Positions 36,416 through 46,959 of a DNA stretch of 64,000 nucleotides are shown here, piece after piece. The stretch's first letter is position 1, and each line of letters begins with the position of its first letter. Source of the stretch: Methylomonas fluvii (lineage in GTDB: Bacteria > Pseudomonadota > Gammaproteobacteria > Methylococcales > Methylomonadaceae). Below the pieces are notes generated by a model, which searched no databases, had not been told where the DNA came from, and saw nothing but the letters and a program-made list of their open reading frames with translations. The DNA lies in the NCBI RefSeq assembly GCF_014850975.1, contig NZ_JACXST010000002.1:124001-188000 (forward strand), given 5' to 3'. The position numbers and the translations under genes are program-made.

Positions 36416-37081
36416 ATGAGCGCAGCCACCGAAAAACTTATTACCCCCGATAATTGTGCGTTTATATTTATCGACCATCAACCGCAAATGGCTTTTGGCG
36501 TGACTAATATCGACCGCCAATTACTCAAGAACAACGTCGTCGCGATGGCCAAAACGGCCAAGTTGTTCAATATTCCCACCGTGCTCACCGCCGTCGAAAC
36601 CGAATCATTCAGTGGCTATATTTGGCCCGAGTTGATGGATGTGTTGCAGCAAGACCCGATCGAACGTTCCAGCATGAATAGCTGGGAAGACGAGGCCTTC
36701 GTCGCCGCCGTTAAAAAGACCGGACGGAAAAAATTGGTGATGGCCGCGTTATGGACGGAAGCTTGTCTGATTTTCCCAACCATCTGCGCGCTGGCGGAAG
36801 GCTATGAAGTCATCATGAATACCGATGCCTCGGGCGGTACTTCGCTAGAAGCGCACAATGCCGCCATCAGGCGCGCCGAACAACATGGGGCGGAGTCGAT
36901 CACCTCGCTGCAGGTACTCTTGGAATTGCAACGCGATTGGAGTCGTCAAGAAACCTATGTCGGCACAACGGATATTGCCCGCGAACATTTTGGAGCTTAC
37001 GGCATGGGTATCGACTATGCGGCCAGCTTGGTACACGACTATGGGCAACGCGCCAAATATCCACACAAAATCAATCAATAA
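36416..37081 (+). CDS. Isochorismatase-superfamily hydrolase (YcaC-like)
   Basis: 221 residues with a strong ribosome site (aaaggag). The cysteine-hydrolase triad is visible: Asp20 in FIDHQPQM, a lysine in the KKTGRKK region, and a nucleophilic Cys near residue 117 in ALWTEACL. It resembles E. coli YcaC rather than true isochorismatases. Members hydrolyse amides or related bonds; the substrate here is unknown. It starts a probable operon with the amidohydrolase 57 bp downstream. Confidence 0.88.
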   Translation: MSAATEKLITPDNCAFIFIDHQPQMAFGVTNIDRQLLKNNVVAMAKTAKLFNIPTVLTAVETESFSGYIWPELMDVLQQDPIERSSMNSWEDEAFVAAVKKTGRKKLVMAALWTEACLIFPTICALAEGYEVIMNTDASGGTSLEAHNAAIRRAEQHGAESITSLQVLLELQRDWSRQETYVGTTDIAREHFGAYGMGIDYAASLVHDYGQRAKYPHKINQ

Positions 37082-37138
37082 ACGGCGGCGGATTGAATGC
37101 GTTTCCCTGATAAATACATTTGATGAGGTGCGTGGCAT

Positions 37139-39016
37139 ATGAAACCTTATAGCCCGGAGACCATTTTATTTAATGGCAAAATCACGACACTGGATCCAGT
37201 TCAGCCGGAGGTCAGCGCCATCGCCGTCGCCGCCGGCAAAGTCCTTGCGCTGGGCTCGGATGCACAGATCCAGGCGCTGGCGATCGCCGATACCGTCGCC
37301 ATCGATTTGAACGGTAAACGGGTCCTGCCGGGCTTGAACGACTCGCACCTGCATTTGATTCGCGGCGGCCTCAATTACAACATGGAGCTGCGCTGGGAAG
37401 GCGTCGGCAGCATCGCCGATGCCTTGGCGATGCTGCAACTGCAAGCGGCCAGAACGCCGGCACCGCAATGGGTGCGGGTGGTTGGCGGCTGGAGCGAGTT
37501 TCAATTTAAGGAAAGGCGGATGCCGACCCTGGCGGAAATCAACGCGGTTTCCCCTGATACGCCGGTGTTTATCCTGCATTTATACGATCGGGCGTTATTG
37601 AACGGCGCCGCGCTACGCGCGGCCGGCATCGGTAAAGACACGCCCGATCCGCCGGGCGGCAAAATTCAGCGCGATGCCAACGGCAATCCGACCGGGATGT
37701 TGATTGCCGAACCCAATGCGATGATTTTGTATTCGACCTTGGCCAAGGGTCCGAAATTGCCGCTGGACGATCAAATCAACTCCACCCGGCATTTCATGCG
37801 CGAGTTGAATCGTTTGGGCGTGACCAGTTGCATCGATGCCGGCGGCGGTTTTCAAAATTACCCGGAAGACTATCAGGTGATTGAAAGACTGCATGCAGAC
37901 GGACAGATGACCGTGCGCATCGCCTACAACTTGTTTACCCAAAATAAGGGCGGCGAGCTGGCTGATTTTCAGAAATGGGCCGGCGTTGTCAAACCCTACA
38001 GCGGCGACAGTTACTTTCGCCAGAATGGCGCGGGCGAGATGCTGGTGTTTTCCGCCGCCGACTTCGAGGATTTTCTGCAACCTCGCCCGGACATGGCGGC
38101 CAGCATGGAAAAAGAGCTGGGCGACGTGGTTCGGTTTTTGGTGGAGAATCGCTGGCCGTTCCGGCTGCATGCTACTTACGACGAAACCATAGACCGGGCG
38201 CTTGACGTGTTCGAGGCGATTAACCGCGACACCCGTTTCGACGATTTGCGCTGGTTTTTCGACCATGCCGAAACCGTCAGCGAAAAAAATCTGGCGCGGA
38301 TCAAGCACTTGGGCGGGGGCATTGCGGTACAACACCGCATGGCCTTTCAAGGCGAATATTTTGTAGACCGCTACGGTAAAAAGGCAGCCGAGCATACGCC
38401 GCCGCTGCGAAAAATGTTGGAAATGGGCATCCCGGTAGGCGGCGGCACCGATGCCACGCGGGTTGCCAGCTTTAATCCCTGGGTTTCTCTGTATTGGCTG
38501 GTGACAGGCAGAACGGTCGGCGGCTTGCCGCTCTACGGCGAAAGCAATTGCCTGGAACGCGAGGAGGCCTTGCGTCTGTGGACCACCGGTAGCGCGTATA
38601 AATCGAACGAAGAGACCGTAAAAGGCGCCTTGTCGCCAGGCATGTATGCCGACCTGATCGTGACATCGCACGATTTCATGACCGTCGCCGACGAGGCCAT
38701 CAAGGCCATTACTTCGCTGCTGACTATGGTAGGCGGCAGAATCGTTTACGCGGCGGATGATTTCAGCCGGTTCGACACGCCGTTGCCGCCGGCCAGCCCC
38801 GATTGGTCGCCGGTGCGCTATTTCGGCGGCCATCAAACGCCGCAAACGCATTATGCATTACCGGCCGCTTCATGCGCAGCGCACGCCTGTGCGATTCACG
38901 GTCATCACCCAGGCCAAGATGGCAAACTGTCGCGCTGGTTGGGGCTGGATAATGCTGGAAAACAAGTGCAGTTTGAAAATCCGTGGGCTCTGGGCTGCGG
39001 CTGTTTTGCCTACTAA
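37139..39016 (+). CDS. Amidohydrolase (YtcJ/Amidohydrolase_3 type)
   Basis: 625 residues, ribosome site gaggtg. Metal-dependent TIM-barrel hydrolase: the HxH motif in GLNDSHLHLIRGG, later histidines in RLHATYDET and WFFDHAETV, and the terminal aspartate in GGGTDATRV. The beta-sandwich ends (LFNGKITTLDP and the C-terminal ADLIVTSHDFM) are typical. It follows the YcaC-like hydrolase and precedes a porin, suggesting uptake and hydrolysis of an external amide. The C-terminal tail of about 60 residues (rich in Ala, His and Cys, from about 38850) is an unusual extension. Confidence 0.9.
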   Translation: MKPYSPETILFNGKITTLDPVQPEVSAIAVAAGKVLALGSDAQIQALAIADTVAIDLNGKRVLPGLNDSHLHLIRGGLNYNMELRWEGVGSIADALAMLQLQAARTPAPQWVRVVGGWSEFQFKERRMPTLAEINAVSPDTPVFILHLYDRALLNGAALRAAGIGKDTPDPPGGKIQRDANGNPTGMLIAEPNAMILYSTLAKGPKLPLDDQINSTRHFMRELNRLGVTSCIDAGGGFQNYPEDYQVIERLHADGQMTVRIAYNLFTQNKGGELADFQKWAGVVKPYSGDSYFRQNGAGEMLVFSAADFEDFLQPRPDMAASMEKELGDVVRFLVENRWPFRLHATYDETIDRALDVFEAINRDTRFDDLRWFFDHAETVSEKNLARIKHLGGGIAVQHRMAFQGEYFVDRYGKKAAEHTPPLRKMLEMGIPVGGGTDATRVASFNPWVSLYWLVTGRTVGGLPLYGESNCLEREEALRLWTTGSAYKSNEETVKGALSPGMYADLIVTSHDFMTVADEAIKAITSLLTMVGGRIVYAADDFSRFDTPLPPASPDWSPVRYFGGHQTPQTHYALPAASCAAHACAIHGHHPGQDGKLSRWLGLDNAGKQVQFENPWALGCGCFAY

Positions 39017-39060
39017 TAGCGGCTAGCCTTCATGCAAAACCGCGAATGAGGTCATTGCCA

Positions 39061-40419
39061 ATGAAACCCGGACTCATTCCATTGGCCTTATCGCTGGTTA
39101 GCACCGCAGGGATCACGCAAGAGTCCGAGCCGGGTTTTAACAGCAACCGCTGGCAGGAAAATTATCAATACCTTGCCAAGCAAACTCGGCGAAGCAGCTA
39201 CGAATCGCTCAAATACCTGCCGCTGACCGCCGACCGCGAGGACGTGTATTTATCCTTGGGCGGAAATTTTCGGGAACGTTTCAATAGCTACGACAACGAT
39301 TTGTTCGGACTGAAAACGCACACCGACGGCCAGCAATTTTTGCATCGCTTTTTGCTGCACGCCGATCTGCATGCCACCGAACATGTCAGGGCCTTTGTGC
39401 AATTGGCCAGCTATCTATCTAATGACCTGGGTCTGCGGAAAGGGCCGTTGGATAACGATAGCGCGGATTTGCAGCAGGGTTTTATCGATTTGCAGTATCA
39501 AACGTTGACTGCGCGTGTCGGCCGGCAGGAGTTTGCGCTGGGTTCGTCCCGTTTGATCAGCGTACGTGAAGGCCAAAATGCGCGGCGGGCTTTCGATGGC
39601 GTTCGGCTTTCGCTAAAAAACGATTATCTAGATCTGGATGCGTTCGGTTTTGAAGAAGTGGCGATAACACCGGCGAGTTTCGACGACCGGGGAAATACCC
39701 AAGAAAAACTCTGGGGGCTGAACAGCAAATGGTCGTTCAAGCCAACCGATGTCGAGATCTATTACATCGGCCTGCAGCGCAAAGATGCCCAGTATCAAAA
39801 TACGGTCGCCGATGAATCCCGCCATTCGTTCGGCAGCCGCGTCTTCGGCAAGCGGTTCGGCTGGGATTGGAATTTTGAAGGCATTTATCAACTCGGCAGC
39901 TTCGGCCCCTTAACTATCAATGCCTGGACTGCGGCATCCAACACCGGCTATACCTTTGACATTCCGAGCTGGCGCCCCCGGCTAGGTTTAAGCGCTAATG
40001 TTGCCAGTGGCGACAGGAATGCCAAAGATCGGCAGTTGAATACGTTTAATCCCTTATATCCTAATCTGACGTATTTTGAGGAAGCCGCGATACTGGCGCC
40101 GCAGAACTTTTTTAATTTGATGCCGAATCTGTCCTTGCAGCCTCTGCCCAGTGTCAGGCTATCGGTCGATTGGAATTTTTACTGGCGCTTGTCAAACAAC
40201 GATGCAGTTTATGCACGTGGACTTAATCCGTTGGAACAGACGCTAGGCGCCAAAGGTCGATTTGTCACCCAAGCCCTTTCCACCAATATAGAGTGGGAAA
40301 TCGATAAGCATTTTTCGCTTGGCTTTAGTTACAGCCATTTTTTTGCGGAACAGGTGATTACCGAAGCGGGAGGACGGGATACCGACTACGTCCGTACCCA
40401 ATTCAACGCAGTATTCTAA
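39061..40419 (+). CDS. Outer-membrane porin of the alginate-export family
   Basis: 452 residues from ATG 39061, with a short signal peptide (KPGLIPLALSLVSTAGI). The mature protein is aromatic and beta-strand-rich (YLSLGGNFRERFNSYDND; ARVGRQEFALGSSRLISVREGQNARRAFDG, the family's core shown in part) and ends in Phe (AVF), as outer-membrane barrels do. This is the Alginate_exp (AlgE-like) domain. In this setting, 44 bp after the amidohydrolase, it is probably a substrate-uptake channel and not an alginate exporter, since no alg genes are present. Confidence 0.86.
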   Translation: MKPGLIPLALSLVSTAGITQESEPGFNSNRWQENYQYLAKQTRRSSYESLKYLPLTADREDVYLSLGGNFRERFNSYDNDLFGLKTHTDGQQFLHRFLLHADLHATEHVRAFVQLASYLSNDLGLRKGPLDNDSADLQQGFIDLQYQTLTARVGRQEFALGSSRLISVREGQNARRAFDGVRLSLKNDYLDLDAFGFEEVAITPASFDDRGNTQEKLWGLNSKWSFKPTDVEIYYIGLQRKDAQYQNTVADESRHSFGSRVFGKRFGWDWNFEGIYQLGSFGPLTINAWTAASNTGYTFDIPSWRPRLGLSANVASGDRNAKDRQLNTFNPLYPNLTYFEEAAILAPQNFFNLMPNLSLQPLPSVRLSVDWNFYWRLSNNDAVYARGLNPLEQTLGAKGRFVTQALSTNIEWEIDKHFSLGFSYSHFFAEQVITEAGGRDTDYVRTQFNAVF

Positions 40420-40512
40420 AAACAGGTTCCGCTGTGGCTGGTTGATGCAATGGCCGGCGAGTTTGCCCCATAATCGGGGAAATTTCTCCGGCTTTTACGA
40501 CTAAGTTAATTT

Positions 40513-41934
40513 ATGGCTATCGATTCATCCACCTTGCTAACCCAACCATTCCTAATCTTTGAAACGCCAATATTTACGCTGGGTACGCAATCGGTCAATG
40601 TCATTTGGCTGGCTAAATTCACGTTGTGTTTAGGGTTGATGCTGTTGGTCGTCCGCTGGATACGCCATATCCTGAATACGCGCTTGTTGGTCGGCCTGGT
40701 TGTCAACGAAGGCGATCGCAAACTGATCGCCAATCTCGCTGGCTTTACGCTGGTGGCGGTTGGTATCGTAGTGATCATGCAAGTCATGGGCATCAAATTC
40801 GAGACACTGGCGCTCATTTTCGGCGGTCTGGGAGTCGCAGTCGGCTTCGGCTTACAAGACATCACCAAGAACATCGCCAGCGGCATTACCATGATGAGCG
40901 AACGCAAGCTAAAAGTGGGGGATCTTATCTATTTTGCCGGTGGCGAAGGACGCATCCGGGATATTTTTCTACGCTCGACCGTGATTACGTCGTTCCAAGG
41001 TTCGGAACTGATCATTCCCAATGTTCAGCTCACCAACAATATCGTGGAAAAGTGGGGGTATCAAGCCAAGCGTGGGCGGGTTGAAATTCCGGTTGTGGTC
41101 GAGCAGCAGAGCAATCTGGTATTGGTGACCGAGTTGTTATTGAAAGCCGCCAGCCAGGAACCCAGCGTATTAAGCGATCCGGCACCCAAAGCCTTGCTTC
41201 TGGGGTTTGGCGATATCGGATTGAATTTCGAACTTTGGGTTTGGACCGATCATATCGATCAACGTAGCCAGATCAGAAGCGCGTTAAACTTTCGGATTGA
41301 ATACTTATTTCGACGGCACGCTATTAAAATTCCCTATCATCCGACGAATAACCGTAACCTCTACCCTGCCACCGATGCGGCCGCCAACCTGATCAACGGT
41401 TCGCCGGAAGCGGCGAGCATGCCGTCCATACACAATGCTCTCATTGAGCTGCCTTATTTTCAGCATTTCGATGAGCTGGAAATACGCGAACTGATAGAAA
41501 AGGGATCGCCGCGTTATTTCAATCCTGGCGAAATTTTGGTTAAACAGGACGAATACTTTCCATTTTTTTGCGTCATGCTCAAAGGCGAGGTCGATGCGAT
41601 ATTCGAGAATGAGAAAGTCAGTCAGCGTTTGTTTAGCCTGCGACATCGCGATTTTTTCGGCGAACTGCCCTTACTCCTAAAGATTCCCTATCCAACATTG
41701 ATGCGCGCAGTCGGCGAAGTCGTTTTGTTTACAATACCCGAGGATTACTTTGGGGACCTGTTAAGCCGTTATCCGCAAATCAAGGCCGCAGTTAGCGAAG
41801 AAATGCTAAAGCGGCAGGAATACATTCAGCTCTGTCAATCGTCGTTGAAAAAAATGGGTTTGCTCCCCGAAGAATTCGACAATAATCCGGTCACATGGCT
41901 AAAAAGCCGGCTCATGAAGCTGTGGGGGAATTGA
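40513..41934 (+). CDS. MscS-type channel with cyclic-nucleotide-type domain
   Basis: 473 residues. Two to three membrane helices (LAKFTLCLGLMLLVVRWI; FTLVAVGIVVIMQVMG) are followed by the pore-lining MscS TM3 segment (LIFGGLGVAVGFGLQDITKNIASG) and the MscS beta domain (KVGDLIYFAGGEGRIRDIFLRST). The C-terminal ~130 residues are a cNMP-binding-like domain (FNPGEILVKQDEYFPFFCVMLKGEV, FGELPLLLKIPYP). This is the bCNG layout. In the phosphate-binding cassette the usual Arg-Ala is Tyr-Pro, so nucleotide binding may be lost. Confidence 0.9.
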   Translation: MAIDSSTLLTQPFLIFETPIFTLGTQSVNVIWLAKFTLCLGLMLLVVRWIRHILNTRLLVGLVVNEGDRKLIANLAGFTLVAVGIVVIMQVMGIKFETLALIFGGLGVAVGFGLQDITKNIASGITMMSERKLKVGDLIYFAGGEGRIRDIFLRSTVITSFQGSELIIPNVQLTNNIVEKWGYQAKRGRVEIPVVVEQQSNLVLVTELLLKAASQEPSVLSDPAPKALLLGFGDIGLNFELWVWTDHIDQRSQIRSALNFRIEYLFRRHAIKIPYHPTNNRNLYPATDAAANLINGSPEAASMPSIHNALIELPYFQHFDELEIRELIEKGSPRYFNPGEILVKQDEYFPFFCVMLKGEVDAIFENEKVSQRLFSLRHRDFFGELPLLLKIPYPTLMRAVGEVVLFTIPEDYFGDLLSRYPQIKAAVSEEMLKRQEYIQLCQSSLKKMGLLPEEFDNNPVTWLKSRLMKLWGN

Positions 41935-41935
41935 T

Positions 41936-42690
<755 letters not shown>

Positions 42691-42761
42691 GGTATCGTTA
42701 ATAATAAGACGCCTCTATAATCCGCTCTGGCATCCATCGCCCAACCAGCGCCAGCAGCCCT

Positions 42762-44318
42762 TCATTGGCTTGGTTGATCCCGGCGATTCAGCATCAAGTG
42801 AGCAAGGCGATTGCCGGCTTCAATCAAGGGATGGATCACAAAATTGGCGCCCGCTTTTAATAATTGCTGCTCTTCCACACCGTGATAACAAATACTGCTG
42901 ATTTGCCCCGTGAAACCGCGCTTTCTAAGCTGAGCCACCGCGGTTAAGCGCACCTCGAATGCCGGCACCGTGAGGATGATGCCTTTAACCTTATGCAAGG
43001 GTAAACCGCTCCATAACTCAGTGTCCTCGGCGTCGCCGTAGAGCACGCGGCGGCCGGCGGCAAGATGATATTCCAGCACGGTAGGGTCGGCATCCAGGCC
43101 AACCACCCGCTGCTCTTGCTGGCACAGGGTTTTATATACCACGCCACCGGTTCGGCCCATGCCTATCACCAGCCATTCGGCGGCGCCGAACGAATCCGGC
43201 AGGCGGTCCGGATGGTCGGACTTTCTTTCAAAACGCACCAGCAGTGGCTCGACCCAGGAAAACAAGCGATGGGAATAGCGGTTTAACGGTGCGGCAATTG
43301 CCAGCGAACCAGCCACCGCCAAACTGATGATAGCGTTCCATTCCGCTGGCAACAGTTGAGCTTTGACGACCGCACTGGTGGTAATCAGCGAAAATTCGCT
43401 GTAAGTCGTCAAGGCCAAAGACGATACGAAAGCAGTACGCGCCCTGAGTCCGGCGACCACAAATAGACCAAAGAACAGCGCACCTTGCAACGGCAACAAC
43501 GCCAGCAATTGCAAGGCGTCCATGATTTGTGCCTGGTTCGGTAAGTCACTGACACCAATCTGCAAGAAGAACGCCACCAAAAACAGCTCTTTCAAACCCC
43601 AGAGCCTATCGCTTAACTCCTTGATCCTGGGATGATTAGCCAACATCACGCCGGTCAACAAAGCACCAATATCGGCGGCAATACCGACACTTTCCGCGGC
43701 GACGCCGCCGGCCAGCGCCAGCGTTACCCCCAACAGCAATTTCAGTTCCGAAGATCGGCTGACCGACAATACCCGATGCGCTATCGGCCGTAACAGCGGC
43801 ACCAGTAACAGAGCCAATGCCCATGGCGTAGGCTGCCTACCTTCCGCCAGGGCCAGCAAACCGATTGCCACGATGTCCTGCAAAATCAGGATACTCATGA
43901 CATCCCGGCCATGCAGTGACGACAATTCACCGTTATCTTCCAACACCTTAATTGCCAACACCGTGCTGGAAAATGCCAAACTAAGGCCCAGCACCAAGCC
44001 ACCGGTCACTCGCTGCTCTAGCCACAGAAATACCAGCGCCGAAATCAAAGCCATCAACATTAAATGCAAGCCGCCGACGCTAAGCACTTCGCGACGAATC
44101 AGCGAACTGGGCTTGAGTTTTAAACCGACCGAAAACAACAATAATTCAATACCGATCTCCGCCAAATGGTGAAGATCCGGCAATACCGCAATCCCCAAGG
44201 CATGCAATACATAACCAGCGACCAAATAACCGACCAGCGGCGGAAAAGACAGGCGGCTGGCTACCAAACCAGCGATATATGCCGTACTAATCCAGATTAA
44301 TTCCATCATATCTATCAA
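42762..44318 (-). CDS. Kef-type cation:proton antiporter with TrkA-N domain
   Basis: 518 residues. Residues 1-375 form a CPA2 sodium/hydrogen-exchanger domain of about 12 helices (LVGYLVAGYVLHALGI; GIELLLFSVGLKL; LAFSSTVLAIKVLEDNGE; ILILQDIVAIGLLAL). The C-terminal ~140 residues are an RCK/TrkA-N nucleotide-binding domain (WLVIGMGRTGGVVYKTL, GMGRTG). Related to YbaL/RosB and KefB; it probably exchanges potassium or sodium for protons under NAD(H) control. Monocistronic, and only 3 kb from the kdp operon, so potassium homeostasis is a plausible theme. Confidence 0.9.
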   Translation of the reverse strand: MIDMMELIWISTAYIAGLVASRLSFPPLVGYLVAGYVLHALGIAVLPDLHHLAEIGIELLLFSVGLKLKPSSLIRREVLSVGGLHLMLMALISALVFLWLEQRVTGGLVLGLSLAFSSTVLAIKVLEDNGELSSLHGRDVMSILILQDIVAIGLLALAEGRQPTPWALALLLVPLLRPIAHRVLSVSRSSELKLLLGVTLALAGGVAAESVGIAADIGALLTGVMLANHPRIKELSDRLWGLKELFLVAFFLQIGVSDLPNQAQIMDALQLLALLPLQGALFFGLFVVAGLRARTAFVSSLALTTYSEFSLITTSAVVKAQLLPAEWNAIISLAVAGSLAIAAPLNRYSHRLFSWVEPLLVRFERKSDHPDRLPDSFGAAEWLVIGMGRTGGVVYKTLCQQEQRVVGLDADPTVLEYHLAAGRRVLYGDAEDTELWSGLPLHKVKGIILTVPAFEVRLTAVAQLRKRGFTGQISSICYHGVEEQQLLKAGANFVIHPLIEAGNRLAHLMLNRRDQPSQ

Positions 44319-44560
44319 CCAAAATAAAAACGCCGTTTAATATATCGGGATCGTAACCTGTTTTAAAAGGTTACTGGCTAATTTTTAAACAGCTACGCCA
44401 CTTGAGCCTGGAATTGCCGGACGATCACCGTACTACCGTTTTCGCGGACATGGCGAGTTTTTAGCGGCCCGAGCAAGCCCATTATCTGTACAGAAGGTTG
44501 ATAGGCCGATTGTTTTACCGCATCATCCCTACAGATTCGCCCCATTTACCGGTACGCACC

Positions 44561-45688
44561 ATGAAGCATCCAGAATTTCCGTTAACCGACGAGCTGATTT
44601 ATCTCAACCACGCCGCTGTGGCCCCTTGGCCGAAGCGCACAAGTACAGCGGTGATTCAATTTGCCGAACAAAACTGCCAGTTCGGCTCGCATTACTATCT
44701 GGATTGGTTGAAAAAGGAAAATGAAATCCGCCGCCAATTGCAGGCCTTACTGAACGCACCCTCGGCCAACGATATTGCGCTGGTGAAAAACACCTCGGAA
44801 GCCTTGTCGTTTGTGGCATTTGGCTTACCCTGGCAAGCCGGCGACAACATCGTCTCCAGCAACGAGGAATTTCCCTCCAACCGCCTGCCCTGGCAAGCCT
44901 TGACCGAGCGCGGCGTCGAATTTAGAGAAGCCGATTTACGCAGTGCCGCAACCCCGGAAGATGCCTTGTTTGCGCTGGTGGATAGCAACACGCGCTTGCT
45001 GACCATCAGCTCCATCCAATTCGCCTCCGGCCTGCGCATGGATCTGGAACGCATCGGCGAATTTTGCCAGCAGCGCGGCATCCTGTTTTGCATCGACGCG
45101 ATTCAAAGCCTGGGCGCGGTGCAATTTGATGTACAAGCTTATCACGCCGATTTCGTGATGGCCGATGGACATAAATGGCTATTCGGCCCGGAAGGCCTGG
45201 GGGTGTTTTACACCAACCCGGCCGCACGCGACCGGCTTAAGCTCAGCCAATACGGCTGGCACATGATGAAAGACACCCACAACTACGAAAACCTGCCTTG
45301 GGAGATCCATCCCAGCGCCCGCCGCTTCGAATGCGGCAGTCCGAACATGTTGGGGATTCACGCCTTGTCGGCCAGTTTGTCTTTATTGCTGGAAACCGGC
45401 ATGCCGACCGTCGAAGCCCTGGTTCTGGAACGCAGCAACTACCTCCGCGACGCCATCAGCGCCAACGCCGAGCTGATTTTGCTGTCGCAGCGGCACAGCC
45501 GTTTGCAGTCCGGCATCGTCAACTTCAAACACCGATCCATAGACAATGAGGTGCTTTATAAGCATCTGCAAAAAAATGGTGTGGTCTGTGCTTTGCGTGG
45601 CGGCGGGATTCGCTTTTCAGCGCATTTTTACAATACATTGGCGGAACTGGACCGGGCGCTAATACTGGCCGCAGCCGTTTCGGAATAG
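44561..45688 (+). CDS. Class V aminotransferase (PLP-dependent)
   Basis: 375 residues from ATG 44561, where the family N-terminus (YLNHAAVAPWP) begins 15 residues later. The PLP lysine is in MADGHKWLFGPEGLGVFY and the phosphate/ring-stacking region in CIDAIQSLGAVQFD; NTSEALSFVAFGL is the phosphate-binding segment. Substrate class (cysteine desulfurase-like, kynureninase-like or isopenicillin epimerase-like) is unclear, but without a cysteine-desulfurase loop an ordinary transaminase or lyase is favoured. Stands alone between the antiporter and the CTERM gene. Confidence 0.87.
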   Translation: MKHPEFPLTDELIYLNHAAVAPWPKRTSTAVIQFAEQNCQFGSHYYLDWLKKENEIRRQLQALLNAPSANDIALVKNTSEALSFVAFGLPWQAGDNIVSSNEEFPSNRLPWQALTERGVEFREADLRSAATPEDALFALVDSNTRLLTISSIQFASGLRMDLERIGEFCQQRGILFCIDAIQSLGAVQFDVQAYHADFVMADGHKWLFGPEGLGVFYTNPAARDRLKLSQYGWHMMKDTHNYENLPWEIHPSARRFECGSPNMLGIHALSASLSLLLETGMPTVEALVLERSNYLRDAISANAELILLSQRHSRLQSGIVNFKHRSIDNEVLYKHLQKNGVVCALRGGGIRFSAHFYNTLAELDRALILAAAVSE

Positions 45689-46302
45689 CATTCGCCGAAC
45701 TGTATTTGTACGAATATTCTCGCTAACTTTTGCCTGATTAAACGGGCCGAAGGCATAGATGGCCGCTTTGCCCAGACTTCCATAGCACCCGTGCGAGTTT
45801 CCGGCCGCTGCGAGGGCATCCTAAAAAGTCCCGGCGGCATATAAAATTCTCTCGCCCACGTCCCCCAATATCCCGAATACACATCCGGCGGCCGCGAAGA
45901 CACCGCCAACCGGTTCGGCGGTGCCGCTACAAGAACCGGCTGCACCGCTGGACATCTCGAGATTGCCCTCCGAATGTTTTTACAAGCCAACGGCGCCCTT
46001 TAAGATGCGGTTGCAGCCGCGGGAAGTGCGGTCTAAGTCATTTGATGAACACGCCGCGGTCGATTGCCCCAACTATTGGATGACGGCTGCTAGAACAAAG
46101 GTTTTGTTACGGCGCAGGACCCGCTCCTGATTTTTTTTGTATAAAAATCGGCTGATGCGCTTGATCAATGGGCAGATTCTGCTTGACCGGCATCATCGGT
46201 TCTACCTTTCCCCTACCCCTTTGTGCAGTTTTCGCATGTTATCGGCTTCGTTAAACTCAGCCCTTAATGCAGTCCCCCCCAAAAAACAATTAGGAGAATT
46301 GA
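45689..46302. other. Intergenic region without supported genes
   Basis: About 610 bp. Short frames on both strands have proline/arginine-rich random composition and no ribosome sites. A T-rich stretch at 46130-46142 precedes the CTERM gene, whose promoter probably lies in this segment. Confidence 0.45.
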
Positions 46303-46959
46303 ATGAAAAAGACACTGTTTCCGGCTATCGGAATGTTGCTTGCCGGTTTGGCAAACTCGGGCCACGCTGCCGTCACCACCATCGACTTCAACAGCATTGC
46401 TTTGCATCCCACTAACCATGAGATTTCAGTGCCCAAACCCTATCTGGAAGACGGCTTCAAGTTGACAACGCTGGCCGGGGTATCATTCCAGTTAAGCGGT
46501 GGAACCCTCTACGCGATCATGCCTTCCAGCCCTTATTGGACCGGTAGTGTCGGCTTATATTCCGGAGTGGTCACCAATCACGGTAGCGCCTTTTTGCTGG
46601 AAAAACAGGATGGCGGTTCGTTTGACTTGCTCAGTATGGACGCCGCGTCGTTTTGGACAATTGCCAGCGGCCGGCAGTTCTCGGTTTATGGCTACCCGCA
46701 AGCAGGCGGTTCCGTCAGCCAGTCATTCCTGCTTGACGCGACCACAAATACGCTGGAAACCCTTTATTTCAACGATTCCTTCAAAAACCTGAATAAAATT
46801 ATCTTCAGCTCGACCTATGCCCAGGTTGACAACATCAAACTGGGCCTTCCTTCGCCGATTTCGGCCGTACCAGTTCCCAGCGCGGCATGGCTGCTGCTGA
46901 GCGGCTTAGGCTTCATCAGTCGACGTAATATGGCCAAGGCATTACGCTGGTCCCGTTAA
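46303..46959 (+). CDS. Exported protein with VPxPxA/PEP-CTERM-type sorting signal
   Basis: 218 residues with aggag 6 bp upstream. A Sec signal peptide (KKTLFPAIGMLLAGLANSGHA) leads into a beta-rich domain of unknown family. The C-terminus is a textbook exosortase sorting signal: the VPVPSAAWLLLSGLGF motif plus hydrophobic helix, then a basic tail (ISRRN and further). Such proteins are cleaved by an exosortase and placed on the surface or in the exopolysaccharide matrix. No exosortase gene lies in the window. Confidence 0.88.
   Translation: MKKTLFPAIGMLLAGLANSGHAAVTTIDFNSIALHPTNHEISVPKPYLEDGFKLTTLAGVSFQLSGGTLYAIMPSSPYWTGSVGLYSGVVTNHGSAFLLEKQDGGSFDLLSMDAASFWTIASGRQFSVYGYPQAGGSVSQSFLLDATTNTLETLYFNDSFKNLNKIIFSSTYAQVDNIKLGLPSPISAVPVPSAAWLLLSGLGFISRRNMAKALRWSR

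Noticed and set aside
39061-40419. Alginate biosynthesis locus
   Set aside because: The porin has the Alginate_exp domain but no alg genes are present.
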